Part shown: positions 24,066 through 32,856 of the stretch, in pieces
Layout: every line of letters starts with the position of its first letter
Position numbering within the stretch: the first letter of the stretch is position 1
NCBI RefSeq assembly: GCF_016907955.1
Contig: NZ_JAFBCX010000031.1
Location: 1-56,747 of the forward strand
From: Lentzea nigeriaca
GTDB lineage: Bacteria; Actinomycetota; Actinomycetes; Mycobacteriales; Pseudonocardiaceae
Direction of reading: 5' to 3'
Length of the DNA stretch: 56,747 nucleotides
Position numbers and translations under genes: made by a program
Notes under the pieces: generated by a model
What the model was told of the DNA's origin: nothing
The model's input: the letters and a program-made list of their open reading frames with translations, nothing else
Database searches by the model: none

Positions 24066-27000
24066 ATGAAGCGGTCCACGACACTCCTGTCCGCATTGGC
24101 CCTCGTCCTCGGCGGCGTGGCGGCGTCACCCGCCGCGGCCGCTCCCACGGCCGACCCGCTCGACGTCTACGTCGCCGACGTGACACCTCAGCAGGCGGCT
24201 GACCTGTCCAGACAAGGCTTCGACGTCACCGGCACCCGGACGTCCGGCGACAAGGTCGAGGTCGACCTCGTGCTCACCGGCGGCCAGCAGGCGGAACTGG
24301 CCAGGCGCGGTGTCGACGCGAAGGTGAAGAAGAACAAGGACGGCAAGAGCGCACGGCAGCTCGCCGCCGAACAGGCCGCCGCCGGGTACACGGTGTGGCG
24401 GTCCTACGACCAACCTGGCGGGATCCGCGACCAGCTGTACGCGTTGGCCCGCGACAACCAGAACCTCGTGAAGCTCGAGGTGCTCGGGAAGACCGGGCAG
24501 GGCCGCGAGATCATCGCGCTGAAGGTGACGCAGGGCGCCGTCGGTCTGCGCGACGGCAGCAGGCCCGCGGTGTTGTACTCGTCGACGCAGCACGCGCGTG
24601 AGTGGATCAGCACCGAGGTCAACCGCAGGCTGCTGAACCACGTCGTCAACCGGTTCAAGGCGGGCGACAAGGAGATCAAGGACCTGCTGAAGGCGACCGA
24701 GCTGTGGTTCGTGCTCGTCGCCAACCCGGACGGCTACCAGTACACGTTCGACGTGGAACGCCTGTGGCGCAAGAACCTCCGCGACAACGACGGCAACGGG
24801 CAGATCACCGTCGGTGACGGCGTCGACCCGAACCGCAACTTCGACGAGCACTTCAACTACGACAACGAAGGCTCGTCGAGCGCGACCGCCAGCGAGACCT
24901 ACCGCGGGCCCAACGCGGTCTCCGAGCCCGAGACCAAGGCGATGCAGGGACTGCTCGACCGGATCAAGCCGAAGTTCCAGTCCAACATGCACTCCTACGG
25001 CCCGTTCATCCTCTACCCGCAGGGCTGGCAGACCGGCACGCCCGAGGCCGACAACCCGATCTACACCGCACTCGCCGGCACCGACGCCAACCCCGCGATC
25101 CCCGGCTTCGACCCCGGCATCAGCTCCGACGAGCTGTACGTGACCAACGGCGAGACCACCGACTACGCCGACAGCCACAACGGCACCGTGGCGTTCACGC
25201 CGGAGCTCGGCGAGGGCTGCGACGGCTGCGGCTTCGTCTTCCCCGACGACGAGGCGCTCGTCGAGGCCGAGTTCCAGAGGGCGCTGCCGTTCTCGCTGTC
25301 GCTCGCGAAGTCCGCGCCCGACCCTGCCAACCCGAAGTCTGCCGTCGGCATCGGCGTCCAGCCGTTCTACCTGGACCAGGCCGAGGCCGACCAGGAGAAC
25401 GGCCCACTGTCCATGTTGGACTTCACGTTCACCGAGTCGTACGGCGACCCGCAGGAAGTCCGCGTGCTGGCGAAGAAGTCGCTCGGCGCGGTGACCGCCA
25501 AGTGGCAGGTCGGCAACGGCCCGGTGCACAGCGCGCCGACGACCGAGTGGACCGGCGGCGAGCGCTACAGCGCGGGCAACGCGAACTACTACCACGTCGT
25601 GCGTGGCACGGTGACCGGCACGAACCCCGGTGACGACGTCAAGGTGTGGTTCGAGGGCGGCGGTCAGACCAGCGGCTCGTTCACCTACCACGCCGTCTCC
25701 GAGAGCGGCGGCAAGGTGCTCGTCCTCGCCGCCGAGGACTACACCGGCGCCTCGCCCGTACAGGGCGTCACGGCACCGAAGTACCTGTCGTACTACACCG
25801 ACGCACTCAACGCCAACGGCGTCAGCCACGACGTGTACGACGTGGACGCGCATGGCCGCAAGGCACCTGACGCGCTCGGCGTGCTGAGCCACTACCAGGC
25901 CGTCATCTGGTACACCGGCGACGACCTCGTGACGCGCGAGGCGGGCTGGGGCCCCGGCAACGCCTCGAGCCTGGCGCAGACGGAGCTCTTCGAGATCCGC
26001 GATTACCTCAACGAGGGCGGAAAGGTGCTCTACACCGGCAAGAACGCCGGGCACCAGTACACCGGCGCCAGCGGGATCGGCAACCAGTTCTACGACCCGT
26101 TCGAGAACAAGCAGTGCAGCAGCCTGCCGGACAGGGACACGCGGTGCCGCCTCCTGCGCGGTTCCGGCAACGGCGTGAACGACGTCATCGAGTACTGGTT
26201 CGGCGCCGCGATCATCAACGGCGGCGCGGGTCAGGACGAGAACCACAACCCGTTCCCCGTCAAGGGTGTCGCGGATCCCTACACGGGCCTCACGTGGGGC
26301 CTCAACGGAGCGGACAGCGCACAGAACCAGACCAACACCGCGTCGTTCCTGACGACGAGTGGCCTGCTGCCGGTGAACCAGTACCCGCAGTTCGCCAGTA
26401 CGGTCGCAGCCGCCTGGGACCGCCCCGGTGGCCCGTTCGCGCCGCATACCGGTACCTACTACATGTACTCGCAGATCAGTGACGTGTCGTACAAGCGACT
26501 GACCCGGACGATCACCGTTCCCGCCGGTGGCGCCCAGATGTCGTTCTACACCTCGTACGACACCGAACTCGCGTGGGACCACGTGTTCGTCGAGGCCCGC
26601 ACGGCCGGCGGCACCAACTGGACGACGCTGCCCGACCTGAACGGGCACACCTCCACCGCCACCGGCGAGAGCTGCCCGGCGGGCTGGCGTGATCTGCATC
26701 CGCACCTCGACCACTACCAGACGATCAACGCCGACGGCACCTGTTCACCGACCGGTTCCACCGGTACCTGGAACGCGGCGTCCGGCAACTCCGGCGGCTG
26801 GCAGCAGTGGAACGTCGACCTGTCCGCCTACGCGGGCAGCCAGGTCGAGGTCTCCATCGCCTACGCGAGCGACTGGGCATCTCAGGGTCTTGGCACGTTC
26901 GTCGACGACATCACCGTCACGACCGGCGAAGGCACCACGTCATTCGAGTCCGGTTTGGACGGTTGGGTCGTCACCGGCCCGCCCGCGGGCAGCGCGCCGA

Positions 27001-27164
27001 ACCCGAACAACTTCACCCGCACCACCGCCGCCGGGTTCCCGGAGGGTGCCGTGGTGAGTACGGCCGACACCCTGTACTTCGGGTTCGGCTTCGAGGGCAT
27101 CACGAGCGCCGCGGTCCGCAACGCCGTGATGTCCAGGTCGATGAAGTACCTGCTGGGCAACTGA
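24066..27164 (+). CDS. Secreted M14 zinc carboxypeptidase, multidomain
   Basis: ATG 24066 follows GGAGG, giving 1032 residues. A signal peptide ends near A-A-A-A-P (about 26). The M14 domain spans about 105-420: zinc ligands H176 and E179 in H-A-R-E-W and H309 in N-M-H-S-Y, N-R-N-F for substrate carboxylate, and catalytic E380 in F-T-P-E-L. After a beta domain, residues of about 575-800 look like a ThuA/glutamine-amidotransferase-like fold (K-V-L-V-L-A-A-E-D-Y). The last 230 residues form a beta sandwich similar to the end of immune inhibitor A peptidases. It should cleave C-terminal residues of extracellular peptides. A strong hairpin terminator follows. Confidence 0.92.
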   Translation: MKRSTTLLSALALVLGGVAASPAAAAPTADPLDVYVADVTPQQAADLSRQGFDVTGTRTSGDKVEVDLVLTGGQQAELARRGVDAKVKKNKDGKSARQLAAEQAAAGYTVWRSYDQPGGIRDQLYALARDNQNLVKLEVLGKTGQGREIIALKVTQGAVGLRDGSRPAVLYSSTQHAREWISTEVNRRLLNHVVNRFKAGDKEIKDLLKATELWFVLVANPDGYQYTFDVERLWRKNLRDNDGNGQITVGDGVDPNRNFDEHFNYDNEGSSSATASETYRGPNAVSEPETKAMQGLLDRIKPKFQSNMHSYGPFILYPQGWQTGTPEADNPIYTALAGTDANPAIPGFDPGISSDELYVTNGETTDYADSHNGTVAFTPELGEGCDGCGFVFPDDEALVEAEFQRALPFSLSLAKSAPDPANPKSAVGIGVQPFYLDQAEADQENGPLSMLDFTFTESYGDPQEVRVLAKKSLGAVTAKWQVGNGPVHSAPTTEWTGGERYSAGNANYYHVVRGTVTGTNPGDDVKVWFEGGGQTSGSFTYHAVSESGGKVLVLAAEDYTGASPVQGVTAPKYLSYYTDALNANGVSHDVYDVDAHGRKAPDALGVLSHYQAVIWYTGDDLVTREAGWGPGNASSLAQTELFEIRDYLNEGGKVLYTGKNAGHQYTGASGIGNQFYDPFENKQCSSLPDRDTRCRLLRGSGNGVNDVIEYWFGAAIINGGAGQDENHNPFPVKGVADPYTGLTWGLNGADSAQNQTNTASFLTTSGLLPVNQYPQFASTVAAAWDRPGGPFAPHTGTYYMYSQISDVSYKRLTRTITVPAGGAQMSFYTSYDTELAWDHVFVEARTAGGTNWTTLPDLNGHTSTATGESCPAGWRDLHPHLDHYQTINADGTCSPTGSTGTWNAASGNSGGWQQWNVDLSAYAGSQVEVSIAYASDWASQGLGTFVDDITVTTGEGTTSFESGLDGWVVTGPPAGSAPNPNNFTRTTAAGFPEGAVVSTADTLYFGFGFEGITSAAVRNAVMSRSMKYLLGN

Positions 27165-27179
27165 CTCTGCCCGGCGGGA

Positions 27180-27215
27180 AGCGGGCGGCGTGGTCTCCTG
27201 ACCACGCCGCCCGCT
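27180..27215 (+). terminator. Terminator of the M14 peptidase gene
   Basis: AGCGGGCGGCGTGGT (27180-27194) pairs perfectly with ACCACGCCGCCCGCT (27201-27215) around a 6-nt loop, 16 bp after the stop codon, with a short T run at the foot. Confidence 0.88.
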
Positions 27216-27224
27216 TTCGCGGCG

Positions 27225-28020
27225 CGGTGAGCGAGCACACAGATCACCTGGAAACACAGGGGATGCCGGGGCCGTTGTAGAGAACGATCGGTGCGGTTCG
27301 TGTCCCCTGGGTCCCACCCAAATCGCCTTCGCGGAAGACCGTTCGGCTCGTACCGCGTCGAGCCCACCGCCGAGAGGCGACCACCGCGCCTACCCTCCTC
27401 AGTTTTCCTTGCAAAACAACAACTTCACGGTGACCGACCACACAGACCGGCCGGAAACACCCGAGACTCCCCCACCGTTGTAGAGAGCGTCGGTGCGGTA
27501 CAGGTCCCCTGGGCCTCACCCCGACTGCCTTCGCGGAAGACCGTTCGGCTGGTACCGCGTCGAGCCCCTCGCCGAGAGGCGACCGCCGCACCGACCATCA
27601 CGACCCGCCCCAGGCCACTGTCACACCCCCCAGCGGTGGCCTGCGGGCTTCCCAAGCACCAGACTTGCCCTCAGACCGTCACGTTCTCCCCCGATGACGG
27701 CCTGGGGGCATCCCTTTCCCCGCCATTCCCACAGGCCCCAAGCCACGGTCTGAAACGTCGCGTCACCGCGCCTTTCCTTGCAACACCACGGCTTCACCGC
27801 AGTGAGCGACCACACAGGTAAGCCGGAAACACCAGGCGTCCAGACCCCGTTGAACACAGTGGTCGGTGCGGTTCGTGTCCCCCGGGCCTCACCCAATTGC
27901 CTTCGCGGAACACCGGAAACCCGGTACCGCGTCGAGCCCCTCGCCGAGAGGCGACCGCCACACCGGCCACCAGACTCGCCCTCAGGCCGTCACCTGTCCC
28001 CCGACGGCGGCCTGAGGGCG
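27225..28020. repeat. Three copies of an unrecognised structured repeat
   Basis: This convergent gap holds three direct copies of one element, at about 27225-27390, 27402-27594 and 27771-27966. Each has, in order, GTGA-C/G-CGA-CACACAG, GGAAACAC, CCCGTTG, TCGGTGCGGT, a CCT-GGG block, CCTTCGCGGAA, TACCGCGTCGAGCCC and CGCCGAGAGGCGACC. The last can fold as a CGCC/GGCG hairpin with a GAGA loop. Copies 2 and 3 are also preceded by TTTCCTTGCAA. Accessory hairpins at 27611-27643, 27667-27709 and 27977-28020 share a CCTCAG/CCTGAG stem style. Arginine-rich open frames across it look fortuitous. No transposase or gene is present. Confidence 0.75.
27977..28020 (-). terminator. Hairpin ending the ligase gene
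   Basis: CGCCCTCAGGCC (27977-27988) pairs perfectly with GGCCTGAGGGCG (28009-28020), 16 bp downstream of the ligase stop on the minus strand. It is also the last hairpin of the repeat array. Confidence 0.65.
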
Positions 28021-28035
28021 TTCTCGCTCACCGGG

Positions 28036-30027
28036 TCAGGCGACGCCCGCCTCGATCAGCAGCGGCCAGATGTCGGACTGGTCGACCACCTCGACGCCGA
28101 GCTTCTCCGCCTTCGTCAGCTTGCTCGCGCCCACGCCGGCGCCCGTGATGAGCATGTCGGTGGTCGCCGACACCGAGGAGGCGGTGGTGGCGCCCGCGCG
28201 TTCGCACATCTTCTGGAACGTCGGGCGGGTCACCTTCTCGCCCGAGCGCGGGTCGCTGATCGAGCCGGTGATGACGACGGTCTTGCCTTCCAGCGGTGCG
28301 CCCGCCACGACCTCGGGCGGCAGGTCCTCCTCGCGGACGTCCAGGGAGACGCCGCGCTCGCGGAGACGTTCGATCTCCGGGCGCAGGCGAGCCAGGTGCT
28401 GGGTCAGGGACTCGGCCACCTTCTGGCCGATGTCCTCCACGGCCACCAGCTTCTCGACGCCCGCGTCGGCCACCTCCTCCAGTGATCTGAAACCTGCCCG
28501 GCAGAGGCGCGCGGCGGTGCCTTCCGAGGCCATCGGGATGGACAGGCCGATGAGGGCGCGGCGCAGGCCCACGGAGCGGCTGCGGTCGATCGACTCGATC
28601 ATGCGGGTCGCTGAGACCTCGCCGACGCGGTCGAACTCCAGGAGCCGTTCCTTGGTGAGCGTGTAGAAGTCGGACGGGTTCACCAGGTCGCCGGTGTCGG
28701 CGAGGCGTTCGATCCACACCTGGCCGATGGCGTCGATGTCGGCTCCGGCGCGGGACGACCAGTGGATCAGGCGGCGGACGGTCTGGGCCGGGCAGGCGGC
28801 GTTGGTGCAGAACAGCTCGCGGCTGTTGCCCTGTTCGGTCAGCGGCTGGGCGCAGGACGGGCAGTCCGACGGCGGGACGATCTCGCGTTCGGCGCCGGTG
28901 CGCTTGGAGGCGTCGAGCACTCCCGCCACGAACGGGATCACGTCGCCCGCGCGGCGGACCAGGACCGTGTCGCCGATCTTGATGCCTCGCGAGCGGATGA
29001 CCTCCTGGTTCGCCAGGGTCGCGCGGGTGACCGTGGTGCCGCCGACGAAGACCGGCTCCAGCCAGGCGACCGGAGCGATCTTCCCGGTCTTGCCCACGTC
29101 CCAGACGACATCGGTCAGGATCGTCGTCTTCTCCTCGGCGGCGAACTTGTAGGCGATCGCGCCGCGCGGGGAGCTGGAGCGGGTGCCCGCGGCGGCGTAG
29201 GCGTCGCGGTTGGCCAGGCGCAGGACGGCGCCGTCGAGGTCGTAGTCGAGGTCGTTGCGCTGCTGCTCGATCGCGCCGATCTGCTCCTGCGCCTCGGCGG
29301 CGGTCGAGCAGTGCCGCATCTCGGCGACGCTGAAGCCGAGCTTGCGCAGACCCGCGTCGAGGTCGGAGTCGGCGCTCTCGGGTTCGGTGGTCAAGTCGAA
29401 CGCGAAGAACTGCATGCGGCGGCCCTCGACGGCCTTCGGGTCCTTCGCGCGCAGAGTGCCCGCAGCCGCGTTACGCGGGTTGATCAACGGCTTGTCGGGG
29501 TGCTTCTGGTTGTAGGCGTTGAAGGTCGAGCGCAGCATCACGCACTCGCCGCGCACCTCGACGCGCCCCGGCGCGTCCACCTTGTCCGGCACGCCGTCGC
29601 ACAACGCGCGCGTCAGGAACGTGACGTCGTCGCCCGTCGTGCCGTCGCCGCGGGTGACCGCGCGCACTAGCCGTCCGTTCTCGTAGACGAGTGCCAGCGA
29701 CAGGCCGTCGAGCTTCGGCATGACGACCACGGGCTGGCCGGGGAAACGGGCGAAGAACGCCTCGACCTGCTCCGGCTTGTTCGCCTTCTCGAGCGACAGC
29801 ATCGGGCGCGAGTGCCGCACCGGCGCATGCAGCACCGACGGCGCGCCCACGTGGTCGAGCGGGTTGTCCTCCGGCGTCAGCTCCGGGTGCTCCGCGATCA
29901 ACGCGCGCAGCTCGTCCTCCACCGCGTCGTACTCCGCGTCGGCCACCAGCGGCGCGCCCTGGTAGTACGCGTCGCGCAGCTCCACGATCCGCGCGGCGAG
30001 CTCCTGAATCCGGTCCCCAGCACTCAT
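28036..30027 (-). CDS. ligA: NAD-dependent DNA ligase, diverged LigA-type
   Basis: ATG 30027 gives 663 residues. All domains are present: Ia, adenylation with active lysine K105 (P-K-L-D-G), OB fold (V-F-V-G-G-T-T-V), four-cysteine zinc finger (C-P-S-C, then C-T-N-A-A-C), HhH repeats, and a BRCT end (G-K-T-V-V-I-T-G). The enzyme seals nicks using NAD+. Several usually invariant positions differ: P-R-W-A-I-A-Y-K-F-P of the family reads P-R-G-A-I-A-Y-K-F-A here, and H-F-x-S-R reads H-W-S-S-R. It may therefore be a second ligase rather than the housekeeping one. Its neighbours give no replication context. Confidence 0.9.
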   Translation of the reverse strand: MSAGDRIQELAARIVELRDAYYQGAPLVADAEYDAVEDELRALIAEHPELTPEDNPLDHVGAPSVLHAPVRHSRPMLSLEKANKPEQVEAFFARFPGQPVVVMPKLDGLSLALVYENGRLVRAVTRGDGTTGDDVTFLTRALCDGVPDKVDAPGRVEVRGECVMLRSTFNAYNQKHPDKPLINPRNAAAGTLRAKDPKAVEGRRMQFFAFDLTTEPESADSDLDAGLRKLGFSVAEMRHCSTAAEAQEQIGAIEQQRNDLDYDLDGAVLRLANRDAYAAAGTRSSSPRGAIAYKFAAEEKTTILTDVVWDVGKTGKIAPVAWLEPVFVGGTTVTRATLANQEVIRSRGIKIGDTVLVRRAGDVIPFVAGVLDASKRTGAEREIVPPSDCPSCAQPLTEQGNSRELFCTNAACPAQTVRRLIHWSSRAGADIDAIGQVWIERLADTGDLVNPSDFYTLTKERLLEFDRVGEVSATRMIESIDRSRSVGLRRALIGLSIPMASEGTAARLCRAGFRSLEEVADAGVEKLVAVEDIGQKVAESLTQHLARLRPEIERLRERGVSLDVREEDLPPEVVAGAPLEGKTVVITGSISDPRSGEKVTRPTFQKMCERAGATTASSVSATTDMLITGAGVGASKLTKAEKLGVEVVDQSDIWPLLIEAGVA

Positions 30028-30092
30028 GGGACGGACGGTACCCGGCGGCACCGACAATTCCGGTCAACCAGGAAAAACCGCTGGTCAAGCCG

Positions 30093-30323
30093 CTAGTCCC
30101 GCGGCCCTCGCAGCGTCAGCACCACCCGCAGTACGTGCTCCACGGCGGCCGGGAACACGGCCCCGCGCAGCTCGTCGCGGTGCGCGAGCGTCTGCCCCGC
30201 GAACTCGACCATGCGCTGCGGCCCCACCCGGCGGACCACCAGCGCCGCGACCTCCTCCAGGTCGAGGCCGGGGTTGTCGAGGCGGGTCAGCGCGAACTCG
30301 ACCAACAGCTCCTCGTCGGTCAT
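30093..30323 (-). CDS. Small hypothetical protein
   Basis: This 76-residue protein starts at ATG 30323 behind a strong GGAGGAGG ribosome site. It is predicted to be helical and soluble, with M-T-D-E-E-L-L-V-E-F-A-L-T-R-L, V-V-R-R-V-G-P-Q-R and a V-E-H-V-L-R-V-V-L end. I do not recognise a family. It lies 65 bp upstream of the ligase gene on the same strand and is divergent from the PLP enzyme gene. A longer frame to 30434 has no support for its first residues. Confidence 0.65.
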   Translation of the reverse strand: MTDEELLVEFALTRLDNPGLDLEEVAALVVRRVGPQRMVEFAGQTLAHRDELRGAVFPAAVEHVLRVVLTLRGPRD

Positions 30324-30381
30324 CGGCACCTCCTCCCGACATGCGCTGGACCGGCGATCGGCGCCACCGCACGCTGTGCTC

Positions 30382-31374
30382 ATGAAGTTCCTGCGGCCAG
30401 ACGCCCACACCTGGACGTGCCCGCCCGCGCCCACCGGCGTGCGGGACTTCCACGCGCGGTTTCCCGGCTACGCGCCCACGCCACTGACGGAACTCCCGGC
30501 CCTCGCGACCGAACTCCGCGTCGGCCGGTTGTTCGTCAAGGACGAATCCTCCCGGCTCGGCCTGCCCGCATTCAAGGCTCTCGGCGCGTCGTGGGCCGTG
30601 CACCGCGTCCTGCAGGGAAGAACCGGACAGATCACCCTCACCTCCGCGACCGATGGCAACCACGGCCGCGCCGTCGCGCGCATGGCGCGCCTTTTCCACC
30701 AGCGCGCACACATCTTCGTGCCGCACAACGTCCCCCAGCACGCCATCGAAGCCATCAAGGCCGAACAGGCCGAGGTCACGATCGTCGACGGCACGTACGA
30801 CGACGCGGTCAACACGGCCGCCAGGGCCGACGGCGTCCTCGTCCAGGACATGGGCCGGCCCGGCTACGAGGAGATCCCGGCCTGGATCGTCGAGGGCTAC
30901 AGCACCCTGTGCGCCGAGATCGACGAGCAACTCACCGAAGAACCCGATCTCGTCGTGATCCCCGTCGGCGTCGGCTCGTTCGCCCAGGCCGTGATCACCC
31001 ATTACCGCGGCCGCGACTCGCGCACGAGACTCCTGGCCGTCGAACCGGAGAACGCCGCCTGCGTCCTGGAAAGCCTCCAAGCCGGCGCACTCACGACCAT
31101 CCCCACGGGCGACACGATCATGACCGGCCTCAACTGCGGCACACCGTCGGCCACCGCCTGGCCGTTCCTGCACCACGGCCTGGACGCCGCCGTCGCCATC
31201 TCCGACTCCGACTGCGCCCGAGCCGTCCGCGACCTGCATGCCCTGAACGTCTACTCAGGACCGTGCGGCGCCGCACCCCTCGCCGGGCTCCGCGCCGTCC
31301 GCGACGACCTGGGCGACCTCGGCACGGTCGTCCTCATCAGCACCGAAGGTCTCACGACCTCAGCGCCTGCTTGA
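30382..31374 (+). CDS. PLP-dependent diaminopropionate ammonia-lyase-like enzyme
   Basis: ATG 30382 gives 330 residues of a fold-type II PLP enzyme. The Schiff-base lysine lies in L-P-A-F-K-A-L-G-A (about 67), followed by T-S-A-T-D-G-N-H-G-R for the cofactor and V-G-V-G-S-F for the phosphate. F-K-A-L-G-A and D-G-N-H-G-R are typical of diaminopropionate ammonia-lyase, which splits 2,3-diaminopropionate to pyruvate and ammonia. It is shorter than the 400-residue enterobacterial enzyme, so related dehydratase activity on threonine or serine is possible. Its end overlaps the convergent MerR gene by 23 bp. Confidence 0.82.
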   Translation: MKFLRPDAHTWTCPPAPTGVRDFHARFPGYAPTPLTELPALATELRVGRLFVKDESSRLGLPAFKALGASWAVHRVLQGRTGQITLTSATDGNHGRAVARMARLFHQRAHIFVPHNVPQHAIEAIKAEQAEVTIVDGTYDDAVNTAARADGVLVQDMGRPGYEEIPAWIVEGYSTLCAEIDEQLTEEPDLVVIPVGVGSFAQAVITHYRGRDSRTRLLAVEPENAACVLESLQAGALTTIPTGDTIMTGLNCGTPSATAWPFLHHGLDAAVAISDSDCARAVRDLHALNVYSGPCGAAPLAGLRAVRDDLGDLGTVVLISTEGLTTSAPA

Positions 31375-31726
31375 ACTCCGGGCACTCCACCAGCGGTTCG
31401 TGGGTGCACGTCGTGGCGTGCTCCAGGCTGTGCCGCATGCGCTGCAACCGGGCGATGTCCTCGTCCAGCTCGGCGACCTTCTCGGCCATCCTGGCGCGCA
31501 ACGCGTCGTCCCCCGGCGTCGCCACCAGGAACCGGCTGATCTCCGCGATCGAGAACCCGGCCCGGCGCGCGCAGTTGATCAGCTCCAGCCGGTGCAGCAC
31601 CTCGGGTTCGTACGTGCGGCGCAGTCCGTTGCGACCGCTCGACGAGAGCAGCCCCTTCTTCTCGTAGAACCGCAGAGCCGACGGCGCCAGCCCCGTCCTC
31701 TCGGCCACTTCGGCGATGTCCAACAC
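31352..31726 (-). CDS. MerR family transcriptional regulator
   Basis: GTG 31726 gives 124 residues, right for this family; residues coded further upstream lack MerR similarity. The winged helix reads D-I-A-E-V-A-E-R-T-G-L-A-P-S-A-L-R-F-Y-E-K-K-G-L, with the family wing R-R-T-Y. A dimer coiled coil follows. The C-terminus holds C-T-H and E-C-P-E-F, a motif frequent in actinobacterial MerR proteins of unknown effector. On the minus strand TAGCCT (31739-31734) stands 7 bp before the GTG, so the mRNA may be leaderless. A MerR-type operator lies 1.7 kb away before the MBL gene. Confidence 0.88.
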   Translation of the reverse strand: MLDIAEVAERTGLAPSALRFYEKKGLLSSSGRNGLRRTYEPEVLHRLELINCARRAGFSIAEISRFLVATPGDDALRARMAEKVAELDEDIARLQRMRHSLEHATTCTHEPLVECPEFKQALRS

Positions 31727-31836
31727 CCGGCCGAGGCTAATCGCGATCTTGACATTCCTCGAACAAATCCCGAACCAGCCCCGGTTCCGGCTCCGGCAAC
31801 GTACCGCCCCGAACGTTTCCTTGAGAGGGGCAGAGC

Positions 31837-32856
31837 ATGGAACTGAGACGGGTGTTATTCGGCCTGACGACCGCGACGGCGCTGCTGCTGGGCGCCGTCC
31901 CGGCGTCGGCGGCGGCACAGCCACGTCTCTCGGTGTCGGGCGCGAACGTCGTCGACCCGGCCGGAAACCCGATCGTGCTGCGGGGCTACAACTGGGGGCA
32001 CTGGGGCACCGTCCAGACGCAGGACCCAGGCGACCACGTGGCGGCGGGCGCCAACTCGGTGCGGATCCCGTTGCGCTGGTGGGGCGAGTGGAAGGACGAC
32101 GTGGACAGTCGCGACCCCGATCCCGCCAACCCCAGCCACATCAAGGCCGGCCACCTGGCGCTGCTCGACCAGACGATCGAGCAGGCCAGTGCCAAGCACC
32201 TGTGGATCACGCTGTTCGTCGACTCGAACTACGGCCAGGGCGCTGGCGGAACGCCCGACAACTTCTGGACCGACCCCGTGATGAAGCAGCAGTTCAAGGA
32301 GGTCTGGCAGTTCCTCGTGCGGCGCTACAAGGCCACGCCGTACATGGGCGCCTTCGAGATCCTGCCCGAGCCCAAGCCCATCGGTCAGAGCGACGACCAG
32401 GTACGCGCGTTCTACGACGAGATGATCGGCGTCATCCGCGGGATCGACCGCCGCACACCGGTCGTGGTGGGGCCCAACGACAACTACAGCTGCAGCCACC
32501 TGGAGGGCGCCTTCACCACGGCCGACCCGAAGGTCATCTACACCTGCAACTACTTCATCTTCGACAAGCCGCTCAACCGCATCAAGCCCATCACCGACTT
32601 CCGCACCGCCCACAACGTGCCGGTCTGGATCAACCAGGTCGGTGTCGAGAGCGGTGCGGACGACGCGAAGCTGAAGGCCCGCACCGTGTTGCAGGCCTTC
32701 GAGGACAACGGGATCGGCTGGGCCTGGTGGACCTACCGGCTCAACGGCACCAACCCGGACACCCACGGCATCTACTACCGCGACCCGGCCGATCCCGATG
32801 GCTGGATCGTCAAGCAGGCGTGGCTGGAGCTGGTGAACGGCTACCTCGCCGCATGA
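31837..32856 (+). CDS. Secreted GH5-like protein lacking key catalytic residues
   Basis: This 339-residue secreted protein has a signal peptide to about A27. It shows GH5 cellulase-type barrel motifs: G-Y-N-W-G near 50, N-S-V-R-I-P near 73-78 with the conserved R76, and W-A-W-W-T-Y near the end. The acid/base region is E-I-L-P-E-P-K with E178, but the asparagine that always precedes it (N-E-P) is proline. The nucleophile position, G-E-x-G in the family, reads N-Q-V-G with Q267 (codon CAG). The usual H-x-Y of strand 6 reads C-N-Y-F. It is likely a non-catalytic carbohydrate binder or works by a changed mechanism. Confidence 0.8.
   Translation: MELRRVLFGLTTATALLLGAVPASAAAQPRLSVSGANVVDPAGNPIVLRGYNWGHWGTVQTQDPGDHVAAGANSVRIPLRWWGEWKDDVDSRDPDPANPSHIKAGHLALLDQTIEQASAKHLWITLFVDSNYGQGAGGTPDNFWTDPVMKQQFKEVWQFLVRRYKATPYMGAFEILPEPKPIGQSDDQVRAFYDEMIGVIRGIDRRTPVVVGPNDNYSCSHLEGAFTTADPKVIYTCNYFIFDKPLNRIKPITDFRTAHNVPVWINQVGVESGADDAKLKARTVLQAFEDNGIGWAWWTYRLNGTNPDTHGIYYRDPADPDGWIVKQAWLELVNGYLAA

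Noticed and set aside
24126..26714. Long minus-strand frame opposite the M14 peptidase
   Set aside because: A frame shadow typical of high-GC DNA; no ribosome site or recognisable domain.
27244..27896. Several arginine-rich minus-strand frames inside the triple repeat
   Set aside because: They resemble each other only because the DNA is repeated; starts and stops are not conserved between copies and no ribosome sites are seen.
27225..28020. CRISPR array
   Set aside because: Three long, imperfect copies with unequal spacing and no cas genes; not a CRISPR pattern.
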